NCBI RefSeq assembly: GCF_000427805.1 | Contig: NZ_ATYS01000038.1 | Span: forward strand, 1-53,310 | Source: Budvicia aquatica DSM 5075 = ATCC 35567 | Lineage (GTDB): Bacteria; Pseudomonadota; Gammaproteobacteria; Enterobacterales; Enterobacteriaceae | Reading direction: 5' to 3' | DNA length: 53,310 nucleotides | In this document: one piece after another, positions 25,572 to 35,293 of the stretch | Position numbering within the stretch: the first letter of the stretch is position 1 | Layout: each line of letters begins with the position of its first letter | Program-made: the position numbers and the translations under genes | Notes under the pieces: generated by a model | The model's database searches: none | What the model was told of the DNA's origin: nothing | Seen by the model: the letters and a program-made list of their open reading frames with translations, nothing else

Positions 25572-28500
25572 TTACTCCGGTTCTGCTTTCTCTACCGTTT
25601 TACCGGCCAATAAACTGAGTAGCTGATAACGACGGTGAACGTCTTTTTCTGCTTCAATATGTAAATTGGCTGCGACCTCTGGTTCTAAAGCATTTAACCG
25701 CCGGAAACGCTGTTCTTTTAACAGCGCCGCTGCTAACCCGTTTGACGGCGGTCGTGAATCAAGCACTAAGCCGGGCTTATCTTCAATCAGGCGACGCGGA
25801 TCATAGCGGTACAGCGGCCAAAAACCAGCGGTAGTTAGCTGTTTCATTTGGTCGTGGCTGAAGGCCAGATCGTAACCATGCTCTTCACAAGGGCTATAGG
25901 CAATTATCAGTGACGGCCCGGGATAAGCTTCAGCCTCCTGAATAGCTTTAACCGTTTGATTTAGCTGGGCGCCGAGTGAAATTTGGGCGACGTAGACATG
26001 CCCATACATCATAATGCTGACGCCTAAATCTTTTCTGCCTTTACGCTTACCACGTTCGGCAAACTTGGTGACTGCGCCCATTGGGGTTGCTTTAGACTGT
26101 TGTCCGCCAGTATTGGAATAGCATTGGGTATCCAATACCAGAATATTGACGTTTTCGCTCAGGCTCATTACGTGGTCAAGACCACCAAATCCGATATCAT
26201 ATGCCCAACCGTCACCGCCTATCAGCCAGATAGATTTGTCGACCAGATAGTCTGCATCGGTGGCCAACTCAATGGCCTGAGGTGAACTTAATCCGGCTAA
26301 ATGTTGACGCAGTTCTGCCACTTGTTGCCGGCGGATTTCTGGCTGAACGTTGTCCTGCTTAAGAGATTCAATCAGTTCGGCCGGAAGATGAGAGGCAACT
26401 GATTCGAGTAACCGCAAAACCCGGGCGTGATGCTGATCGACCGTCAGACGGAAACCTAAACCAAACTCTGCGTTATCTTCAAACAGCGAATTAGCCCAGG
26501 CAGGGCCACGACCTTCAGCATTGGTGGTATAAGGTGTGCTCGGCAGATTACCCCCGTATATTGATGAACAACCGGTGGCGTTGGCAATTAGCAGGCGATC
26601 GCCATATAGCTGAGTGAGCAGCTTAATATAAGGCGTTTCACCACAACCAGAACAGGCTCCCGAGTATTCAAACAGCGGAGTAATTAACTGTGAGGTACGA
26701 ATATCAATGCGCTCAAGCTTGGTTTTATCAATTTCTGGTAGCTGCAGGAAGAAGTCATAATGACGTTTCTCAGCCTCCAGATTTTCCAACCGAGGCTTCA
26801 TATTAATTGCTTTGATTTCCGGATTTTGTCGGTCTTTGGCCGGACAAACTTCAACGCATAGGTTACAGCCGGTACAGTCCTCGGGGGCGACCTGCAATAC
26901 ATACTTCTGACCGCGCATATCTTTAGATTTAACGTCTAATGATTGCAAATCATCCGGCGCATTATCCATGGCATCAGGCATAACCACTTTGGCTCTGATA
27001 GCCGAGTGCGGACAGGCGGCAACACAGTGGTTACATTGAGTACACAGCGGGGCCTGCCAGATAGGAATATCTTCGGCAATATTGCGTTTTTCCCACTGGG
27101 TTGTGCCTACCGGCCATGTCCCATCAGGTGGGAAGGCTGAAACCGGCAGGCTATCGCCTAATCCGGCTAACATCGCCGCAGTAACGGTTTTAACAAAGTC
27201 AGGGGCATGTTCAGAGACTACCGGCGGACGCATAGGGCTGAGCGCATTAACCGCTGGCAGAATAATCTCTTCCAGCGCTTCAATGGTAGCGTCTAATGCC
27301 TGCCAGTTATTCTGGACAATTTCTTGCCCTTTACTGCTATAACTTTTTTCGATGGCATGACGTAATTGCTGTAGTGCAACATCACCGGGAATAATCTGCG
27401 TCAGGTGGAAGAACGCCATTTGCATAACGGTGTTAATCCGAGCCCCAAGATGACATTCACGGGCAATTTTGGCCGCATTGATAATAAACAATCGAGCCTT
27501 GCGCTGATGAAGCAGGGCCTGAACGTCTTGCGGTATGCGTTGCCAAATCTCATCTTTGGCATAAGGGGTGTTAAGCAGGAAGGTTCCGCCAGTTTTCAGT
27601 TTTTCGACCATCTGATATTTATCGATAAACTGATTCTGATGACAGCCGACAAAATCAGCCAGGTCGATAAGGTAGGCTGAATTGATCGGATATTCACTGA
27701 CGCGTAAGTGTGAAACGGTCAGTCCACCGGCCTTTTTAGAATCATAAACAAAGTAGCCCTGCGCGTTTAGCGGCGTACCGTTGCCTATGATCTTGATATT
27801 GTTTTTGGTTGCAGAAACCGTACCGTCACTTCCCAGCCCGTAGAACAGCGCTTCCAGCGAGGCTTTTTGTGGAATTCGTTCATGGGTCAGAGGAAGAGAC
27901 AGGCCGGTAATATCGTCAAAAATACCAACGGTAAAACGCGGGCGAGGTTTATCCAGCGTCAGCTCTTTAAACATGGCCAGTACACAATCCGGCGCAAATT
28001 CTTTGGAAGATAATCCATAGCGACCACCGCTGACAATCGGCAGCGTATGACGATCGCCACGGGAGTATGCTTCGGCTAATGCGGTCATAACATCTAAGTA
28101 CAGCGGTTCAGCCAGCGCCCCGGGTTCTTTGGTTCGGTCAAGCACGGCAACTTTGCTGGCGGACTCCGGTAATAATGCCAGCAGGTGTTCAGCAGAGAAG
28201 GGGCGATATAAGCGAACTTTTATCATGCCGACCTTTTCACCACGGGTCAGTAATGTATCGATAGTCTCTTCGACGGTGCCACAGCCTGAGCCCATCAATA
28301 CCACCACGCGATCGGCCTGAGGATGGCCATAATATTCAAATGGCTTATAGCTGCGCCCGGTTAATCCGGCAAAAGCATCCATCGCTTCGGTGACATGACG
28401 ATAGGTATCGTTATACCAAGGGTTAGTGGCTTCACGGCATTGAAAATAGGTGTCCGGATTTGCAGAGGTTCCGCGAATCACCGGATGGTCAGGAGACAGT

Positions 28501-29108
28501 GCGCGGCTGCGGTGTGCGGCAATAGCATCGCTCGGCAGTAGCTGACGGATAACATCGTCGTCAATTGGCGCAATTTTATTAATCTCATGTGAGGTACGAA
28601 ACCCGTCAAAGAAGTGAATAAAGGGTACCCGGCTATTTAGCGTTGCTACCTGAGAGATTAAGGCAAAGTCTTGCGCCTCTTGAACTGAGCTGGCACAAAG
28701 CATGGCACAGCCGGTTTGGCGAACGGCCATAACGTCGGAATGGTCGCCAAAAATAGATAATGCATGAGTGGCAATAGTTCTGGCGGCAACGTGTAAAACA
28801 AAGGGCGTCAGTTCACCGGCCAGCTTATATAGATTAGGGATCATTAATAACAATCCCTGGGAAGAGGTAAATGAGGTCGCCAGAGCTCCGGTTTGTAAGG
28901 CACCGTGAACGGTGGCAATCGCGCCAGCCTCAGACTGCATTTCCATTACACGGGGAACATCTCCCCAAACGTTATGACTACCGTGCTCCGACCATTCATT
29001 GGCCTGTTCAGCCATGGTCGAACTCGGTGTAATTGGGTAGATGGCGATAACTTCATTTGAACGATAAGCAACGGAGGTTACCGCGCTGTTACCATCAATA
29101 GTAATCAT
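25572..29108 (-). CDS. nifJ: Pyruvate:flavodoxin/ferredoxin oxidoreductase (YdbK/NifJ)
   Basis: The protein of about 1178 residues (E. coli YdbK 1174) oxidises pyruvate with CoA to acetyl-CoA and CO2 and reduces flavodoxin or ferredoxin. In order, it has the N-terminal pyruvate domain (VIAIYPITPSSTMAEQANEW), domain II (VVLMGSGCGTVEETID) and the EKR/gamma part. Two 4Fe-4S motifs follow: CTQCNHCVAACP near 688 and CTGCNLCVEVCP near 742. A third-cluster region (ACSGCGETPY) and the thiamine-diphosphate domain (GGDGWAYDIGFGGLDHV near 965, YSNTGGQ) complete it. I start at 29108 (MITIDGNSAV), the family N-terminus. The frame runs 17 codons further, but AAAGG lies before this ATG. Confidence 0.96.
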   Translation of the reverse strand: MITIDGNSAVTSVAYRSNEVIAIYPITPSSTMAEQANEWSEHGSHNVWGDVPRVMEMQSEAGAIATVHGALQTGALATSFTSSQGLLLMIPNLYKLAGELTPFVLHVAARTIATHALSIFGDHSDVMAVRQTGCAMLCASSVQEAQDFALISQVATLNSRVPFIHFFDGFRTSHEINKIAPIDDDVIRQLLPSDAIAAHRSRALSPDHPVIRGTSANPDTYFQCREATNPWYNDTYRHVTEAMDAFAGLTGRSYKPFEYYGHPQADRVVVLMGSGCGTVEETIDTLLTRGEKVGMIKVRLYRPFSAEHLLALLPESASKVAVLDRTKEPGALAEPLYLDVMTALAEAYSRGDRHTLPIVSGGRYGLSSKEFAPDCVLAMFKELTLDKPRPRFTVGIFDDITGLSLPLTHERIPQKASLEALFYGLGSDGTVSATKNNIKIIGNGTPLNAQGYFVYDSKKAGGLTVSHLRVSEYPINSAYLIDLADFVGCHQNQFIDKYQMVEKLKTGGTFLLNTPYAKDEIWQRIPQDVQALLHQRKARLFIINAAKIARECHLGARINTVMQMAFFHLTQIIPGDVALQQLRHAIEKSYSSKGQEIVQNNWQALDATIEALEEIILPAVNALSPMRPPVVSEHAPDFVKTVTAAMLAGLGDSLPVSAFPPDGTWPVGTTQWEKRNIAEDIPIWQAPLCTQCNHCVAACPHSAIRAKVVMPDAMDNAPDDLQSLDVKSKDMRGQKYVLQVAPEDCTGCNLCVEVCPAKDRQNPEIKAINMKPRLENLEAEKRHYDFFLQLPEIDKTKLERIDIRTSQLITPLFEYSGACSGCGETPYIKLLTQLYGDRLLIANATGCSSIYGGNLPSTPYTTNAEGRGPAWANSLFEDNAEFGLGFRLTVDQHHARVLRLLESVASHLPAELIESLKQDNVQPEIRRQQVAELRQHLAGLSSPQAIELATDADYLVDKSIWLIGGDGWAYDIGFGGLDHVMSLSENVNILVLDTQCYSNTGGQQSKATPMGAVTKFAERGKRKGRKDLGVSIMMYGHVYVAQISLGAQLNQTVKAIQEAEAYPGPSLIIAYSPCEEHGYDLAFSHDQMKQLTTAGFWPLYRYDPRRLIEDKPGLVLDSRPPSNGLAAALLKEQRFRRLNALEPEVAANLHIEAEKDVHRRYQLLSLLAGKTVEKAEPE

Positions 29109-29472
29109 AAACTCTATACCTTTGTTGACATTTGCTCCCCTGAACAGAGACCAGGGCAATAAAAGACATCACTGTAATTATGTTGAATCACTATATAAGT
29201 GCGTTGGGCAATGAAAATATCATATCAGAAGCGTAAATTAAGGCCGAGACCGTTTTGTGTGTTAACGCTAAATATGGCATAAAAGGATGCGTGGGGATTT
29301 GATATTTAATGATGGAATGTTACCGTAGTTTCACATTAAATTGAGGCAGGATTCAGAATAATGTAGGTCTGTATCAGAGGGAAAGGGCGTGTTACTGGAC
29401 TATTCACTATCAATAGGCTAAAAATAATCTATTACACTGAATCGTACGGTAGCTGCCAGAGGCCGGGATGAT

Positions 29473-29505
29473 AAAAAAAAACCAACGCAACACGCGCTGG
29501 TTATT
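29473..29505 (-). terminator. Orphan minus-strand terminator
   Basis: On the minus strand AACCAGCGC pairs with GCGTTGGTT (one G-T pair) around GTGTT, followed by at least seven T. The nearest minus-strand gene upstream of it is hslJ, beyond the plus-strand ydbJ, so an unseen minus-strand transcript may end here. Confidence 0.65.
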
Positions 29506-29621
29506 AACTCAGTCAGAATAACTGAAAAGCAGTGGATCGCTAAATTAATAGCGGGATATATGTTATCTGAATGTAAAGTAGTTTGTATGACAAAAAATGC
29601 TACGGTTGAGTCAAGGTAAAA

Positions 29622-29660
29622 GCAGTCGACAAAGATGCAACTTGAAGTATGACGGGTATC
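29622..29660 (-). repeat. Fragment of a dispersed enterobacterial repeat
   Basis: TGCAACTTGAAGTATGACGG and the next few bases (GTAT) reproduce, on the minus strand, the edge ATACCCGTCATACTTCAAG known to me from intergenic repeats in Yersinia and Serratia. The partner edge is missing, so this is a half element. A relative is at 14371-14470. Confidence 0.5.
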
Positions 29661-29692
29661 GCGTTAGGTTAACCACAGAAACCTTTAGCTTT

Positions 29693-29718
29693 AACCACCG
29701 GAATGACGGTGGTTTTTT
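29693..29718 (+). terminator. Terminator or attenuator before ydbJ
   Basis: AACCACCG pairs perfectly with CGGTGGTT around GAATGA, followed by TTTT. It ends about 40 bases before the ydbJ ATG, so it either stops an upstream small RNA or attenuates ydbJ. Confidence 0.7.
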
Positions 29719-29758
29719 GTGTTCCAGACGGCAAGAAAACATTGATCAGGAGTTAATT

Positions 29759-29998
29759 ATGAAGGGAACGATAAGTTTGGCTGCGTTGTGTGCATCACTA
29801 TTCTTAGCCGGATGCAGCAGTGCTCCAGACCAAACGCGCCTGTTACCGACTCAGGCTATTGAGACAGACGTCACCGCCCCGATGGATGAAGTGGCATTAG
29901 CTAACTGTAATGATATGGGAGGCATGCCGACCACTCTGCATAATCTGGATGGCAGCATTATAGGAAAATGCGTGCTCTCTAACGGTAAGCGTTTTTAG
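29759..29998 (+). CDS. ydbJ: DUF333 lipoprotein YdbJ
   Basis: The 79-residue product has a lipoprotein signal with lipobox LAGC near residue 19. The C-terminal DUF333 pattern follows: LANCNDMGGMPTT...GSIIGKCVLSNGKRF. Its place between ydbK and hslJ is that of E. coli ydbJ. AGGAG precedes the ATG at 29759 by about 6 bases. An upstream frame extension to 29597 runs across a terminator hairpin and is rejected. The function is unknown. Confidence 0.85.
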   Translation: MKGTISLAALCASLFLAGCSSAPDQTRLLPTQAIETDVTAPMDEVALANCNDMGGMPTTLHNLDGSIIGKCVLSNGKRF

Positions 29999-30033
29999 TC
30001 GTAATCTGCTTCAAGCAATTTATTTTAGTGATG

Positions 30034-30087
30034 AAAAGCCGCATCTATGTCTGAATCTATTTTAGACCTGAGGCGGCTTTTGCTTTT
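30034..30087. terminator. Two-way terminator between ydbJ and hslJ
   Basis: AAAAGCCGC (30034-30042) pairs with GCGGCTTTT (30073-30081). A smaller inner stem (GTCT/AGAC) lies inside, and TGCTTTTATT follows. The genes converge here. Confidence 0.8.
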
Positions 30088-30111
30088 ATTCTGCCGTGTA
30101 TCCGACCGGAA

Positions 30112-30546
30112 TTAATTAACCCAGTCTTTTAAGCGATAAATCAGAGTATGTTCCGGCGTGGTTAACGTCAGGGTGCCCTGATCTAAATTAACCTTAGCGC
30201 CTTTATTTAAAACGTCGGCAATAACCTGATCCAGGTTAGCGCGTTGTTCATCCAGACAGGCCATTCTGGTCGAAGCTAACTGACTGGTGGTTAATACGTT
30301 ATTCTTTAATGTCCCTTTGCCCATAAAGTTATTACACATAGCACCGCTGATATGCATATTCTCACCAAACTCAATGTTTAGCGGGCGAGGCTGTTTGATT
30401 GAATTCTCAATGGCTTTGCCGTCAACGCTGGTGAGAATAAAATTATGATGCATTAAATCGCTTTCTTTGACTGAATTCTGCTCAGATTGGCTAGTACAAC
30501 CGGCAAGTAACACCGCAGAAATAATAACAGGTAACAGTGTTTTCAT
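30112..30546 (-). CDS. hslJ: META-domain lipoprotein HslJ
   Basis: The 144-residue protein has a lipobox LLAGC near residue 16 and a META/HslJ domain. The domain shows FILTSVDGKAIE, LNIEFGENMHISGAMCNNFMGKG and the TRMACLDEQ motif. In E. coli HslJ is heat-inducible and linked to novobiocin tolerance. GGAG is 7 bases before the ATG. It is followed upstream by ldhA in the same direction, with a 185-base gap, as in E. coli. Confidence 0.93.
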   Translation of the reverse strand: MKTLLPVIISAVLLAGCTSQSEQNSVKESDLMHHNFILTSVDGKAIENSIKQPRPLNIEFGENMHISGAMCNNFMGKGTLKNNVLTTSQLASTRMACLDEQRANLDQVIADVLNKGAKVNLDQGTLTLTTPEHTLIYRLKDWVN

Positions 30547-30731
30547 TATGTTCTCCGTAGAACCCTATGTTTAAATAACGGCATTAACCATGACTGACTA
30601 ATGCCGTAGCGATCCCTGATGTTTCTCTGGAAAGCGTTGTATCATACTAAAACTACTGATGTTTACCTATTTACACTGTTTTACTGCTGACTAACGAAAA
30701 CATTGCATAATAGATTAAAAAGCCATCAATT

Positions 30732-31718
30732 TTATAGCGTGTTAGGGCAAGGTTCATTGCGCTCTAACTGACGAATGTTTTGAAGCGTTGTTTCTGAAAT
30801 ATTCAGCAGAGCCTCTTCAGTTAAAAATGCCTGATGGCCGGTAAACAGAACATTGTGACATGATGATAAACGACGGAAAATATCATCCTGAATAACATCG
30901 TTAGACTTATCTTCAAAGAACAGGTCGCGTTCATTTTCATAAACGTCCATTCCCAAAGAGCCTATCTTTTGCTGTTTTAATGCTTCAATAGCAGCAGGAG
31001 AATCAATTAATCCGCCGCGGCTGGTATTAATGATCATCACGCCTTTTTTCATTTGGTCAAAAGCGGTCTGATTGAGCAAATGGTGATTTTCCGGCGTTAG
31101 CGGGCAGTGCAGAGAGATAACGTCGGAATTAGCATACAGGGTTTTTAAATCAACGTACTCGGCTCCGAGCTCCAGCGCCTGTGGTGACGGATAAGGATCA
31201 AAGGCCAGCAGTTTCATGCCAAATCCTTTGAGAATTCGCATGGTAGCAATACCGATTTTACCGGTGCCAATAATACCCGCAGTGCGGTTATGCATATTGA
31301 AACCGATCAGCCCTTCCAGAGAGAAGTTTGCATCACGGGTTCTTTGGTAAGCGCGGTGAATGCGTCGGTTAAGGCTCATCATTAAGCCGACTGCATGTTC
31401 AGCGACGGCTTCCGGCGAGTAGGCCGGAACGCGTACAACTTTTAGGCCCAACTCTTTTGCCGCGTCCAAGTCGACATTATTGAATCCGGCACAGCGTAAA
31501 GCTAATATTTTTACGCCATGTTTAGCCAGCTCTTCGAGTACAGGCCGGCTTGCATCATCGTTAACGAAAATACAAACTGCTTCACAGCCTTCAGCGGTTT
31601 TAGCCGTTTGTTGACTGAGCTTAAAATCAAAGAATTCGGCATCAAAACCGAACTTCTGATTAGCAATCTCAAGGTATTTACGGTCATATTGCTTTGTACT
31701 GTAAATAGCTAATTTCAT
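30732..31718 (-). CDS. ldhA: D-lactate dehydrogenase, fermentative
   Basis: The 328-residue NAD-dependent enzyme reduces pyruvate to D-lactate in anaerobic growth (E. coli 329 aa). It has the nucleotide-binding GIIGTGKIG near 150. The catalytic triad of the D-2-hydroxyacid dehydrogenases is visible as Arg in NTSRGGLID, Glu in VYENERDLFFED and His in FTGHQAFL. GGAGA precedes the ATG by about 8 bases. It is divergent from ydbH. Confidence 0.97.
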   Translation of the reverse strand: MKLAIYSTKQYDRKYLEIANQKFGFDAEFFDFKLSQQTAKTAEGCEAVCIFVNDDASRPVLEELAKHGVKILALRCAGFNNVDLDAAKELGLKVVRVPAYSPEAVAEHAVGLMMSLNRRIHRAYQRTRDANFSLEGLIGFNMHNRTAGIIGTGKIGIATMRILKGFGMKLLAFDPYPSPQALELGAEYVDLKTLYANSDVISLHCPLTPENHHLLNQTAFDQMKKGVMIINTSRGGLIDSPAAIEALKQQKIGSLGMDVYENERDLFFEDKSNDVIQDDIFRRLSSCHNVLFTGHQAFLTEEALLNISETTLQNIRQLERNEPCPNTL

Positions 31719-31879
31719 CGTATGTCTCCACTATAATAATGAAATTAATTTACCAGATATCGGGCATCCGGACAATTTAACGATACACGAAGTCTGCTTA
31801 CTGATTCATTGAATCAGTTTAGTCAATAGGGTTAATATGCTATATTTCAAGCTTCTTTGGCGTTATGGGGTAATAGAGC

Positions 31880-34513
31880 GTGATAATAGGTAAGCGTGTT
31901 AAAGTCGCTCTGATAATTATCATTGTCCCGATCGCGTTGGCGATCTCGTTATGGCTAACTATCCCCAAATGGTTACCCGGTATTGCCAGCATTTGGCTAC
32001 CCGAAGGGACCAAGCTCTCACTGAATGAACGTCCTCATTTTATTAAGCGTGGTATTTCGCTATCCGGTATTCAGTTTCGCGCCGGGGATTGTTTGCTTGC
32101 CAATGCAGGTCCGCTTAGCCTGACTTACCAACAACGCCAGTGGAACTTACAGGGCGACTCGCTGGACATAGATACCCACTGTTTAGAAAGCTTGCCGCCT
32201 CAGCCGCAAGCCACCGACAGTGATATTCCGTTATCTATTGCGGATATCCAAAACCAACTGCCACTATTTAATATCACCCTCGATAAACTCCGGATTACTC
32301 CTTGGGAGTCATACCAAGGCCGGGCGGTAGTGACTAATAGCGCTGAGGGGCAGCGGTTGGCCTTTCAGGGGGATTTAGTTTCGGGCATTGTTTCTCTGAA
32401 TAACCAACAGATGCTGACGCTGGAATCGCTTAAACTCCAGATTCCGGACAGTGATGATGTCATACAGCTTAATGGGGACGTTAAAGTACCGGTGAGTCTG
32501 GATGAGATCCCTGAACAGGGCGACATTCATGGTGAGTTTGTTACTTCCTATGTTGAAAAACCCCTGTTAATGAAGCTCAACTGGCAACAGAAAAAAGGTC
32601 ATTTAACGATAACGCCAGAGGGTGAAGAACAAAGCCTGTTAGATGTTCCATGGGAACTCTCTATTGCAGAAAAACGCTTATTAGTGGTCGAGCAAGGCCA
32701 GTGGCGCTGGCCATATGCGTCTCAGCCTTTTAACGGGGGCGTGCGTTTAACGTTGTCTGACTGGAGCAGTGATTACTCAGAGGCAACGATTGAAGCCAGA
32801 CTGAATGTTGTTACGCAGGGAGATAGCGGTAAAGGCAATGCGGTACTCACCGTTAACCCCGGAAAGATCGGCATGACGGACAGCAATTTGTCGTTTCAGT
32901 TTACCGGTAAGGTTAATCACGATGAGATATCTCTGTATGCCACAATTCCGGGCACGCTGAACGGGACTATTTTAAACCCGACGCTGGATATGATGTCTGG
33001 CGCATTATTGCGGGCTACCGGTCCGGTAACGCCGGATATTTATCTTAATGAAGCACGCTTTCCGTTAGCGGGTATTAAGCTTACCGATCAAGGTATTTCT
33101 GGCCCTTTACAAACCATAATTAATGCCAGCCATCGCTATTGGGGAAAATATAAGCTTCATCTGGATGGCAGAGCGCGCCATTTCTGGTTAGATCAGGGCC
33201 ACTGGGAATGGAACTTCTGGGGTAACGGTGATATGCCACCGCTTAAGGCCAAATGGGACATGTCAGGCAGAGGTGAATGGAATGACAGCCTGATTAATCT
33301 GCAAAGCTTATCTACCGGATTTAACCAAATCGTTTATGGTCAGCTTACTATTGATAAGCCAAGGTTGATTCTTTCGTCACCGCTAAACTGGCAGCGCGAA
33401 GAGGGCGTATATCAAGCCGGGTGGCAGCTTCAGGCGCAAAAAACGTCGTTCGAAAACGGAGGATATCTGCCTAAGTCTACCCTGAACATTCATTTTGACG
33501 GTAAAGATCCGGCTAACTTCCAGTGGACCGGCGATCTCAGTACTGACAAGATTGGCCCCATTACCATCAGAGGTCGTTGGGACGGGCAGCGCATCAGAGG
33601 TGAAGCATGGTGGCCAGAACAGTCACTACAGGTTTTCCAGACGTTATTATCACCTGAGCTTGGGTTTAAAATTCGCAGCGGCAAGCTTTATGCTCAGGCC
33701 GCCTTCTCAGCATCTGAAGAACAGGGGATTGAGGCCGGTGGCCACTGGGTGGTTAAAGATGGCGGAATGTGGTTAAAAGATGGCGATCTTGATGGCTTGG
33801 ACTTTGTTATGTCTTACCGTTTAAAAGATCATATCTGGCAGCTCGGTCCAACAAGTCCGGTTAAGCTAAGAATTAAAAAGCTGACCAACCTGTTTGAGAT
33901 GGAAAATATCAGCGCTGATTTGCAAGGTCATTATCCTTACGATAGCCGTCGCCCGCTGCGGCTATCTAACGTGGGGGTAGACATCATGAAAGGGCATATT
34001 AGTCTTACAGAGCTTAAGTTGCCACAGAAAGAGCCGGTTACGTTAAAGGTAAAAGGTGTCGATCTCAGCGAACTGTTTACTATTCTTAAACCGAAGCAGT
34101 TCAGCATGTCGGGTAAAGTTGACGGTGAACTCCCGCTATACTTAGATCATCCTGAATGGCTGGTCCGTGGCGGTTGGATTGAAAATAGCGGGCCACTGAC
34201 TTTGCGACTGGATAAAGATTTTGTTCAGGCTATCAGCGATGACAACATGTACACCGGTGACATTATCAGTTGGCTAGGTTATATGGAAATTCACCGATCT
34301 CGTACCGATATTAATGTGAGTAACTTAGGCCTGTTGAGTATGGATGCCCAAATAACGGGTTTCAATCCAACAAAGATGGCCGACAAGCTGGTGGTGCTCA
34401 ATTACCATCATGAAGAAGACATATTCCAGCTCTGGCGCAGCCTGCGCTTTGGCGATATTTTACAGGATGACTTACAGCAAATGCTGTCATCACCGAGGGA
34501 GAGTAAGCAGTGA
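31880..34513 (+). CDS. ydbH: AsmA-like envelope protein YdbH
   Basis: The 877-residue protein has a single N-terminal membrane anchor (about 8-28) and a long beta-rich periplasmic body. Conserved blocks are LNVVTQGDSGKGNAVLT, GEWNDSLINLQSLSTGFNQIVYG, GPITIRGRWDGQRIRG and LNYHHEEDIFQLWRSLRFGD. It is collinear with E. coli YdbH (879 aa). YdbH is one of three partly redundant AsmA-like proteins (with TamB and YhdP) implicated in phospholipid traffic to the outer membrane. The start is GTG with only a weak upstream G-run. It overlaps ynbE by 4 bases, so the two are translationally coupled. Confidence 0.94.
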   Translation: MIIGKRVKVALIIIIVPIALAISLWLTIPKWLPGIASIWLPEGTKLSLNERPHFIKRGISLSGIQFRAGDCLLANAGPLSLTYQQRQWNLQGDSLDIDTHCLESLPPQPQATDSDIPLSIADIQNQLPLFNITLDKLRITPWESYQGRAVVTNSAEGQRLAFQGDLVSGIVSLNNQQMLTLESLKLQIPDSDDVIQLNGDVKVPVSLDEIPEQGDIHGEFVTSYVEKPLLMKLNWQQKKGHLTITPEGEEQSLLDVPWELSIAEKRLLVVEQGQWRWPYASQPFNGGVRLTLSDWSSDYSEATIEARLNVVTQGDSGKGNAVLTVNPGKIGMTDSNLSFQFTGKVNHDEISLYATIPGTLNGTILNPTLDMMSGALLRATGPVTPDIYLNEARFPLAGIKLTDQGISGPLQTIINASHRYWGKYKLHLDGRARHFWLDQGHWEWNFWGNGDMPPLKAKWDMSGRGEWNDSLINLQSLSTGFNQIVYGQLTIDKPRLILSSPLNWQREEGVYQAGWQLQAQKTSFENGGYLPKSTLNIHFDGKDPANFQWTGDLSTDKIGPITIRGRWDGQRIRGEAWWPEQSLQVFQTLLSPELGFKIRSGKLYAQAAFSASEEQGIEAGGHWVVKDGGMWLKDGDLDGLDFVMSYRLKDHIWQLGPTSPVKLRIKKLTNLFEMENISADLQGHYPYDSRRPLRLSNVGVDIMKGHISLTELKLPQKEPVTLKVKGVDLSELFTILKPKQFSMSGKVDGELPLYLDHPEWLVRGGWIENSGPLTLRLDKDFVQAISDDNMYTGDIISWLGYMEIHRSRTDINVSNLGLLSMDAQITGFNPTKMADKLVVLNYHHEEDIFQLWRSLRFGDILQDDLQQMLSSPRESKQ

Positions 34514-34704
34514 AAAAGTGTGGATGGTTGTTAGGGATGGCTTCATTGTCATTAGCTTTGGGTGGCTGTGTTCCCCGTATTGAGATTGCACCGTCTAAAG
34601 ACCCGATAGTGATTAATATGAATGTTAAAATTGAGCACGAAATTCTTATTAAAGTGGATAAAGACGTCGAAAAAATGTTGAAAACTCAGTCAGATATTTT
34701 TTAA
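34510..34704 (+). CDS. ynbE: Lipoprotein YnbE, partner of YdbH
   Basis: The 64-residue lipoprotein starts with GTG overlapping the ydbH stop (GTGA). Its lipobox LGGC lies near residue 20. The body PRIEIAPSKDPIVINMNVKIEHEI is predicted beta and matches E. coli YnbE. Published work on E. coli describes YnbE as the outer-membrane partner that completes the YdbH bridge. It lies 6 bases before ydbL. Confidence 0.93.
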   Translation: MKKCGWLLGMASLSLALGGCVPRIEIAPSKDPIVINMNVKIEHEILIKVDKDVEKMLKTQSDIF

Positions 34705-34710
34705 GGGTTT

Positions 34711-35049
34711 ATGATGAAAATTATCAAAATTTGTCTGGCTGCAACCTTGTTGTTATGTAGCTCGATGACCAGTGCGTTGACGTTGCATGAAGCAAAGCAG
34801 CAGGGCTTAGTCGGTGAGACGCTGAGCGGCTATATTGCACCGGTGACTCAAACCCCTGAAGCTATCGCATTGACTGAAAAAATTAATCAGGCTCGCAAAG
34901 ATAAGTATAAAGAGGTTGCGGCTCAGAATAACGTTAGCGTTAGCGACATTGCCAGCATGACCGGGAAAAAGTTAATTCGTCGGGCTGAACTGGGTGAGTA
35001 TGTTCGTGGCATCAATGGTCAATGGTTGAAAAAAGAGGGCGTGAAATAG
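34711..35049 (+). CDS. ydbL: DUF1318 periplasmic protein YdbL
   Basis: The 112-residue product has a signal peptide cleaved near TSA-LTL (about residue 22). A DUF1318 body follows, with LHEAKQQGLVGETLSGYIAPV and a C-terminal RAELGEYVRGINGQWLKK. It matches E. coli YdbL (108 aa), which is thought to regulate YdbH-YnbE assembly. Two ATG codons are adjacent, and AAGGG precedes both. Confidence 0.92.
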   Translation: MMKIIKICLAATLLLCSSMTSALTLHEAKQQGLVGETLSGYIAPVTQTPEAIALTEKINQARKDKYKEVAAQNNVSVSDIASMTGKKLIRRAELGEYVRGINGQWLKKEGVK

Positions 35050-35293
35050 CCTGCGGAAATCTCATATTTGCTGATGGATTAACTCACTGAAGTATTGTTC
35101 ATTCCCCGCATACTGTCTTGCGTTTAATCAATTTATCCTAAAAGTCAGTAGCGGTATTTATCATTTGTATTGTTATTTTTCTTATACCTCTATTTATGTA
35201 ATTAAGCTCACTAACTTATTGTGAGTGAAAGAAATAATCATAATGTGCTCCAAGTATTATTGCGCTAAAGTTAATTGTATATAGGCTGAGTTT

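Larger units (their letters stand above)
29109..29758. other. Intergenic region between nifJ and ydbJ with two orphan terminators
   Basis: These 650 bases hold the minus-strand nifJ promoter region, a minus-strand terminator (29473-29505), a dispersed-repeat fragment (29622-29660) and a plus-strand terminator (29693-29718). No protein gene is supported. The terminators suggest small transcripts on one or both strands. In E. coli the sRNA gene micC lies upstream of ydbK, but I do not see MicC sequence here. Confidence 0.5.

Noticed and set aside
29597-29758. 54-codon N-terminal extension of YdbJ
   Set aside because: It would translate through a repeat fragment and a terminator hairpin; the lipoprotein signal and AGGAG site place the start at 29759.
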